From: Agromyces atrinae
GTDB taxonomy: Bacteria; Actinomycetota; Actinomycetes; Actinomycetales; Microbacteriaceae
Reading direction: 5' to 3'
DNA: 64,000 bases
Assembly: GCF_013407835.1 (NCBI RefSeq)
Contig: NZ_JACCBI010000001.1
Span: 2,790,001-2,854,000 of the forward strand
Shown here: positions 58,047 through 64,000 of the stretch, in pieces
Layout of the letters: each line of letters starts with the position of its first letter
How positions within the stretch are numbered: the stretch's first letter is position 1
Notes under the pieces: model-generated
What the model saw: the letters and a program-made list of their open reading frames with translations, nothing else
Databases searched by the model: none
Told to the model about the DNA's origin: nothing
Program-made: the position numbers and the translations under genes

Positions 58047-58160
58047 TTGCCAACCCGACCCGATAGCAACAAGATGATTAACGCGTGTGTCACAGAGTGA
58101 AACAAAAAAGAAATGTTCACGCCGAACAATAACAGAACGGACGACGAAGTCCTGTTCGGC
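58047..58160. promoter_or_regulatory. Divergent control region MocR / pyrimidine operon
   Basis: The 211-base gap is AT-rich at 58060-58135. TGTTC-ACGCC-GAACA (58114-58128) is an inverted repeat; GCCGAACA (58121-58128) recurs reversed as TGTTCGGC at 58153-58160. TTGC (58047-58050) and GCAA (58066-58069) are a weaker pair near the MocR start. These are candidate MocR sites; AAGGAGG at 58220 serves the 58236 start. Confidence 0.55.
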
Positions 58161-58235
58161 TCCCGCCGGTCGTGACGGCACCACCGCCACTGCCGGCCGC
58201 TGATCAAGACAGATCGAGTCAAGGAGGCACTAGGC

Positions 58236-59099
58236 ATGGCAAACGAAGGTTCGAACATCGTCCGAGCGGCGATCACCCAGACGACCTGGACGGGCGACAA
58301 AGAGTCCATGATCGTGAAGCACGAGCAGTTCGCGCGGGATGCGAAGGAGCAGGGCGCGCAGATCATCTGCTTCCAGGAGCTGTTCTACGGCCCTTACTTC
58401 GGCATCACCGAAGACCCGAAGTACTACGACTACGCCGAACCGGCCGACGGCCCCATCGTGCAGCGCTTCGCCGCGCTTGCGAAGGAGCTCGACATGGTCA
58501 TGGTGCTGCCGATCTATGAAGAGGAGCAGCCGGGCGTCTACTACAACACCGCCGTCGTGGTCGACTCCGACGGAACGATCCTCGGCTCGTACCGCAAGCA
58601 CCACATCCCGAACCTCGACCGGTTCTGGGAGAAGTTCTACTTCCGCCCCGGCAACCTCGGCTACCCGGTCTTCAAGACCGCCGTCGGTCCGATCGGCGTC
58701 TACATCTGCTACGACCGGCACTTCCCCGAGGGATGGCGCGAGCTCGGCCTCAACGGTGCGCAGATCGTGTTCAACCCGAATGCGACGAAGCCCGGCCTCT
58801 CGAACCGCCTGTGGGAGATCGAGCAGCCCGCAGCGGCAGCCGCGAACGGCTACTTCGTCGCCGCGGCGAACCGCGTCGGCCGCGAAGACAACGAGTACGG
58901 CGACCTCGCCGTCGACTTCTACGGATCGAGCCAGTTCGTCGACCCGCGCGGCAACATCATCGGCGAGTACGGCTCGCAGACCGAGGAGGAGATCGTCGTG
59001 CGCGACCTCGACCTCGACCTCATCCGCGAGGTGCGCAACAACTGGCAGTTCTACCGCGACCGCCGGCCCGAGTCGTACACCTCGATCCCGAAGCCGTAA
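58236..59099 (+). CDS. Nitrilase-superfamily N-carbamoyl-beta-alanine amidohydrolase (beta-ureidopropionase-like)
   Basis: A 287-residue carbon-nitrogen hydrolase with the complete triad: E48 in CFQELFYGPYF, K121 in YRKHHIP, C158 in ICYDRHFPEGWR. The FQELFYGPYF and RKHHIPN blocks match the beta-ureidopropionase branch. Reaction: N-carbamoyl-beta-alanine to beta-alanine, CO2 and ammonia, the last step of reductive pyrimidine breakdown. AAGGAGG before the ATG. It is the first gene of the operon and lies 12 bases before the dihydropyrimidinase gene, which supports the assignment over a generic amidase. Confidence 0.92.
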   Translation: MANEGSNIVRAAITQTTWTGDKESMIVKHEQFARDAKEQGAQIICFQELFYGPYFGITEDPKYYDYAEPADGPIVQRFAALAKELDMVMVLPIYEEEQPGVYYNTAVVVDSDGTILGSYRKHHIPNLDRFWEKFYFRPGNLGYPVFKTAVGPIGVYICYDRHFPEGWRELGLNGAQIVFNPNATKPGLSNRLWEIEQPAAAAANGYFVAAANRVGREDNEYGDLAVDFYGSSQFVDPRGNIIGEYGSQTEEEIVVRDLDLDLIREVRNNWQFYRDRRPESYTSIPKP

Positions 59100-59110
59100 G
59101 GAGGCTCCCC

Positions 59111-60574
59111 ATGGCCACCACACTCATCACCGGCGGTACCGTCGTGAGCGCGACGGGCCGGAGCCGGGCCGACGTGCTCCTCGACGGGGAGCGCATCGCG
59201 GCCCTCATCGAGCCGGGCAGCGTGCTGCTCGGAACCGACCTCGCCTCGTCGGTCGACACGGTCGTCGATGCGACGGGCAAGTACGTCATCCCCGGCGGCA
59301 TCGACGCCCACACCCACATGGAGCTGCCCTTCGGTGGCACCGCGGCGAGCGACACGTTCGAGACGGGCACCCGGGCCGCGGCCCACGGCGGCACGACCTC
59401 GATCATCGACTTCGCCGTGCAGAAGTACGGCGAACGCATTCAGGACGGCCTCGCGGCGTGGCACGAGAAGGCCGCGGGCGAGTGCGCGATCGACTACGGC
59501 TTCCACCAGATCATCGGTGGCGTCGACGCCGACGCGCTCGCCGCGATGCCGGGTCTCATCGACGAGGGCATCTCGAGTTTCAAGCTCTTCATGGCCTACC
59601 CGGGCGTCTTCTACTCGGATGACGCGCAGATCCTCCGCGCCATGCAGGTCGCTCGCGACACGGGCCTGCTCACGATGATGCACGCCGAGAACGGCCCCGT
59701 CATCGACGTGCTCGCCGAGCAGCTCGTCGCCGAGGGCAAGACCGATCCCTACTTCCACGGCATCGCCCGTGCGTGGGAGATGGAGGAGGAGGCGACGCAC
59801 CGAGCGATCATGCTCGCGAAGCTCACGGGAGCCCCGCTCTACGTCGTGCACGTGAGCGCGAAGCAGGCCGTCGAACAGCTCGCCACGGCGAGGGATGCCG
59901 GTCAGAACGTCTTCGGAGAGACCTGCCCGCAGTACCTCTACCTGAGCCTCGAAGAGCAGCTCGGTGCGAAGAGCGCCGAATGGGGTGCCTTCGAGGGGGC
60001 GAAGTGGGTGTGCTCGACGCCGCTCCGGTCGCACGAGCACGGTCACCAGGACGCGATGTGGCAGGCCCTTCGCACGAACGACGTGCAGATGGTCTCGACC
60101 GACCACTGCCCGTTCTGCATGAAGGGTCAGAAAGACCTCGGGCTCGGCGACTTCCGCAAGATCCCGAACGGCATCGGCTCGGTCGAGCACCGCATGGACC
60201 TCATGTACCAGGGCGTCGTGACGGGGCAGCTGACCCTCGAACGCTGGGTCGAGCTCACCTCGACGACTCCGGCACGCATGTTCGGTCTCGCCGGCCGGAA
60301 GGGCGTCATCGCCCCGGGCGCCGACGCGGACGTCGTCGTCTACGACCCGAACGGCCACACGACGATCGGCATGCCGGTCGACGCCGAGGGCAATCCGACG
60401 GGTCGCGTGCACCACATGAACATGGACCACTCGGCGTGGGAGGGCTTCGAGGTCGACGGTCGCGTCGACACCGTGATCTCCCGCGGGCGCATCGTCGTCG
60501 ACGGCGGCGAGTACCTCGGGCGGAAGGGCGACGGCCGCTTCCTCAAGCGCGAGCTCTCGCAGTACCTCACCTGA
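59111..60574 (+). CDS. hydA: Dihydropyrimidinase (hydantoinase)
   Basis: A 487-residue cyclic amidohydrolase: HTH (H67, H69) in GGIDAHTHM, carboxylated K158 in SFKLFMAYPG, His in MMHAENG (about 195) and in YVVHVSA (about 250), and Asp in VSTDHCPF (about 328). The SFKLFMAYPG motif is typical of D-hydantoinase/dihydropyrimidinase. Reaction: 5,6-dihydrouracil or dihydrothymine to N-carbamoyl-beta-alanine, or hydantoins. Zinc enzyme, cytoplasmic. AAGGAGG precedes the ATG. No dihydropyrimidine dehydrogenase is visible in the window; it may lie beyond it. Confidence 0.95.
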   Translation: MATTLITGGTVVSATGRSRADVLLDGERIAALIEPGSVLLGTDLASSVDTVVDATGKYVIPGGIDAHTHMELPFGGTAASDTFETGTRAAAHGGTTSIIDFAVQKYGERIQDGLAAWHEKAAGECAIDYGFHQIIGGVDADALAAMPGLIDEGISSFKLFMAYPGVFYSDDAQILRAMQVARDTGLLTMMHAENGPVIDVLAEQLVAEGKTDPYFHGIARAWEMEEEATHRAIMLAKLTGAPLYVVHVSAKQAVEQLATARDAGQNVFGETCPQYLYLSLEEQLGAKSAEWGAFEGAKWVCSTPLRSHEHGHQDAMWQALRTNDVQMVSTDHCPFCMKGQKDLGLGDFRKIPNGIGSVEHRMDLMYQGVVTGQLTLERWVELTSTTPARMFGLAGRKGVIAPGADADVVVYDPNGHTTIGMPVDAEGNPTGRVHHMNMDHSAWEGFEVDGRVDTVISRGRIVVDGGEYLGRKGDGRFLKRELSQYLT

Positions 60575-60606
60575 CTCTGAACGACTGACTCAGAAACGGA
60601 TACAGC

Positions 60607-61638
60607 ATGGAATTCGGTGCCGTCCTTCAGACCAACCCTCCCGCTTCGCGCACGGTGCACCTTGCCAAGCTCGCCGAGCAGTACGGCTTCAGCCACGTGT
60701 GGACGTTCGACTCGCACCTGCTCTGGCAGGAGCCGTACGTCATCTACTCGCAGATCCTCGCCGAGACGCGGAAGGTGAAGGTCGGCCCGTTCGTCACGAA
60801 CCCCGCGACGCGCGACTGGACGGTCACGGCCTCCGTGTTCGCGACGCTCAACGAGATGTACGGCAACCGCACGGTCGTCGGCATCGGCCGCGGCGACTCG
60901 GCGGTGCGCGTCACGAACGGCAAGCCGACGACTCTCAAGGAGCTGCGCGAGTCGATCCACGTCATCCGCGAGCTCGGCAACTCGCGCGAGGTCGAGTACA
61001 ACGGCTCGACCCTGCGCTTCCCGTGGTCGGTCGGGTCGGAGCTCGAGGTGTGGGTCGCGGCCTACGGACCGCTCGCGCTCAAGCTCACGGGCGAGGTCGG
61101 CGACGGCTTCATCCTGCAGCTCGCCGACATCGACATCGCGAAGTGGATGATCGCGACCGTCCGGGATGCCGCGGAGAAGGCCGGCCGCGACCCCGACTCG
61201 ATCACGTTCTGCGTGGCTGCTCCCATGTACATCGGCGATTCCTCCGACCCGGCGATGCTCGCGCACATGCGCGACCAGTGCCGCTGGTTCGGCGGGATGG
61301 TCGGCAACCACGTCGCCGACATCGTCGCGAAGTACGGCACATCGGGTGCGGTGCCGCAGGCGCTCACCGACTACATCGCGGGCCGCGAGGGCTACGACTA
61401 CAACTCGCACGGCAAGACGGGCAACGACCACGTCGACTTCGTGCCCGACGAGATCGTCGACCGCTTCTGCATCATCGGCACGGCCGAGGAGCACATCAGG
61501 AAGCTCGAAGAGCTCAAGGCCATCGGGGTCGACCAGTTTGCGGGCTACCTGCAGCACGACAACAAGGAAGAGACGCTCCGCGTCTACGGCGAGACCGTCA
61601 TCCCGGCGCTCTCCGATCGGTACGTGGCCAAGTCGTGA
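60607..61638 (+). CDS. LLM-class F420-type oxidoreductase, TIGR03842 group
   Basis: A 343-residue luciferase-like barrel with MEFGAVLQTNPPASRTVHLAKLAEQYGFSHVWTFDSHLLWQEPYVIYSQIL near the start (about 1-51), VVGIGRGDSAVRVTNGKPTTL (about 93-113), and VGDGFILQLADI (about 164-175). This pattern is the TIGR03842 family, which typically neighbours dihydropyrimidinase genes. Probably F420-dependent, but the reaction is not established. Could it replace or supplement the missing dihydropyrimidine dehydrogenase? Start ATG at 60607 with a weak ACGGA site, 33 bases after hydA. Confidence 0.88.
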   Translation: MEFGAVLQTNPPASRTVHLAKLAEQYGFSHVWTFDSHLLWQEPYVIYSQILAETRKVKVGPFVTNPATRDWTVTASVFATLNEMYGNRTVVGIGRGDSAVRVTNGKPTTLKELRESIHVIRELGNSREVEYNGSTLRFPWSVGSELEVWVAAYGPLALKLTGEVGDGFILQLADIDIAKWMIATVRDAAEKAGRDPDSITFCVAAPMYIGDSSDPAMLAHMRDQCRWFGGMVGNHVADIVAKYGTSGAVPQALTDYIAGREGYDYNSHGKTGNDHVDFVPDEIVDRFCIIGTAEEHIRKLEELKAIGVDQFAGYLQHDNKEETLRVYGETVIPALSDRYVAKS

Positions 61639-61651
61639 CGGCGAGCGGCGG

Positions 61652-62532
61652 ATGACGGCGATGAGGGCCCGCACGGCGCGGGCCTGGTTGTGGGGCGTCG
61701 CGGGCATCATCGTGCTCGCGATCCTCTGGGAGGGCTACAAGTGGCTCGGCCCCGCCGACGGGGTCGTCATCGGCGGCGCCCGGGTGCTGCCCCGCACGAG
61801 CGACCTCGCGATGCCGCACGTGTGGGACATGGCGGGTCGCCTCTTCGAGAACGTCACGCGGGCCGAGACATCGGGTCCGCTCTGGCTCGCGGTCGCGTCG
61901 GCGGCCCTCGTGACGCTCGGCATCGCGGCGGTCGGGTGGCTCGTCGGAGTCGTCGTCGGCATCGGGCTCTCGCTCGTGATGCTGCGCTGGCGCATCGCCG
62001 AGTGGGGCCTCCTGCCCTGGATCGTGCTGAGCCAGACGGTGCCGCTCATCGCCTTCGCGCCCGTCGTGAAGAGCTGGGGGTCGCGCGTTGTCATCGGGTC
62101 GTTCGAGTGGCAGGACTGGATGTCGGTCGCCCTCATCGCGTCGTACCTCGCGTTCTTCCCCATCGCGATCGGAGCGCTCCGCGGGCTCCAGTCGCCCGAC
62201 ACGATCCACCTCGAGCTCATGCACACCTACGGCATCGGCTGGTGGAAGACCCTCGGTCGGCTCCGCTTCCCGGCATCCGTTCCCTATCTCCTGCCCGCGC
62301 TGCGGCTCGGTGCGGCGAACGCCGTCATCGGCGCCGTCGTCGCCGAGGTCTCGACGGGCCTGCAGGGCGGCATCGGACGCATCCTCATCCAGTACGCCGG
62401 CCAGGCGTCGGGCGACCCCGCGAAGGCGTGGGGCCCGATCTTCGGAGCCATCGTGCTCGGCCTCGTGGCCGCCGGATCGGTCGCGCTGCTCGGCGTGATC
62501 CTCAAGAACTACCGACGAGTGGAGGTGGGCAC

Positions 62533-62536
<4 letters not shown>
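61652..62536 (+). CDS. ABC transporter permease, first, pyrimidine operon
   Basis: A 294-residue permease with about six hydrophobic segments. TM1 is GVAGIIVLAILWEGYKWLG (about 14-32). The EAA-like loop is LELMHTYGIGWWKTLGRLRFPASVPYLLPALRLGAANAVIGAVVAE, in the SsuC/TauC/ThiX style. GILIQYA-type segment near the end. Its start is 14 bases after the LLM stop; ATG 61652 is used, with 61661 as an alternative. The stop overlaps the ATPase gene by four bases. Two different permeases (this and 63342) flank one ATPase, indicating a heterodimeric pore. Confidence 0.9.
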
Positions 62537-63341
<805 letters not shown>

Positions 63342-63342
<1 letters not shown>

Positions 63343-64000
63343 TGAGCGCCGTCACCGTTCGCGCGCGCAGCGGCCCGCGCGACCTGCGCTGGCTGCAGGT
63401 CGTCGCGCCCCTCGCCGTCGGCGTCATCGTGCTCGGCGCGTGGCAGTTCCTCGTCTCGGTCGTCGGGGTCTCCGAGTACCTGCTGCCGAGCCCGGCCTCG
63501 ATCGCCGAGCAGTTCGTCGCGTTCTTCCCGTCGATCGTGCAGGCGTCGGGAATCACGGGGCTCAACGCCCTCATCGGCCTCGTCGGGGGTTCGCTCATCG
63601 GTGTGCTGCTCGCCGCGCTCGCGTCGCGGTGGTCGCCGATCGACGGCATGACGGCTCCCGTGGTCGCGTCGCTCGCCGTCATCCCCATCGTCGCCCTCGC
63701 CCCCGTGCTCAACACGATGTTCGGCGCCGACAGCCAGTTCAGCCGCCAGTTCATCGCGGGTCTCGCGTCGTTCGTGCCCGTCTTCCTCAACACCCTGCGC
63801 GGGTTCCGGCAGACGCGGGCCGTGCACCGCGACCTCATGACCGCGTACGCCGCGAGCTCGGGTCAGGTGCTCCGCACCGTGACCCTGCCGACCGCGCGGC
63901 CCTTCATCTTCACCGGCATCCGCATCGCCTCGTCCCTCGCCGTGATCTCCGCACTCGTCGCTGAGTACTTCGGAGGTCCGCGCGGCGGGCTCGGCGGTCT
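63342..64000 (+). CDS. ABC transporter permease, second, pyrimidine operon (3' partial)
   Basis: 219 codons are visible; the gene runs off the window. Hydrophobic segments: VVAPLAVGVIVLGAWQFLVSV (about 20-40), GLNALIGLVGGSLIGVLLAAL, VVASLAVIPIVALAPVL (the IPxVALxP motif of this permease group), and the EAA-type loop LMTAYAASSGQVLRTVTLPTARPFIFTGIRIASSLAVISALVAEYFGG. It pairs with the 61652 permease. Start ATG overlaps the ATPase stop (TGATG). Confidence 0.9.

Noticed and set aside
58102..58108. A-rich run before the pyrimidine operon as a terminator of the minus-strand gene
   Set aside because: It lies upstream of both divergent genes, so no transcript would reach it in the right orientation.

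Overview
The window is very GC-rich DNA (about 70 percent by eye), tightly packed with ATGA, GTGA and TGATG gene overlaps and with many GTG starts. It encodes lipoprotein-type binding proteins, F420-type flavin enzymes and IclR, GntR and AcoR-like regulators. This fits an actinobacterium, probably of the Microbacteriaceae; the family is an inference from style, not from a marker gene. No rRNA, tRNA, CRISPR, integrase or insertion sequence was seen. No gene-free stretch exceeds 300 bases; the longest are 2131-2416 and 27796-28070.

Region 1 (1-20267) has two oligopeptide-type ABC importers, each preceded by an AT-rich control region. They are interleaved with luciferase-like monooxygenases (LLM), a DszC/SfnB-like oxygenase, an SnoaL-like protein, an amidohydrolase, a TIGR04076 protein, an M24 peptidase-like enzyme and a PPOX/F420-type protein. 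The logic looks like import of an amide- or heterocycle-like compound, then flavin oxygenation and hydrolysis. Three starts share a 16-base motif, TTAGCAAG-NN-TGTAAC, or a weaker form of it. Region 2 (20281-27795) has a 1055-residue beta-propeller protein, a ferric-iron-type ABC importer and an Lrp/AsnC regulator. Region 3 (28071-36354) is a divergent catabolic locus: HpaI-type aldolase and DUF885 on one side; aminotransferase, two LLMs, a second DUF885 and an SDR on the other.

Region 4 (36513-39879, minus) is an esterase, Baeyer-Villiger monooxygenase and SDR operon, which together could turn an alcohol or ketone into acid plus alcohol. Region 5 (40111-45703) is a ribose-type importer with its own SDR and an unusual fusion of the double ATPase to a permease. 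It is followed by an AcoR-like activator without the sigma-54 contact motif, and by a GntR repressor divergent from an aldehyde dehydrogenase, iron alcohol dehydrogenase, 3-hydroxyacyl-CoA-type dehydrogenase and CMD operon (48365-52444). Region 6 (53200-56494, minus) is the end of the beta-ketoadipate pathway (pcaIJFR) with a three-half-site operator. Region 7 (56669-64000) is a MocR-type regulator divergent from a reductive-pyrimidine-type operon: beta-ureidopropionase-like, dihydropyrimidinase, a TIGR03842 LLM and an ABC importer cut by the window end.

Superimposed on this are two families of long, near-perfect palindromes at gene ends. One carries GTCTCGGCGTCACGA outer arms (2178, 36392, 52493, 56592). 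The other carries GTTGCCA arms and is clustered three times at 27798-28030. In both, the arms change together between copies, which points to selection on the hairpin itself. These and the shared promoter motif are the most unusual structures in the window.
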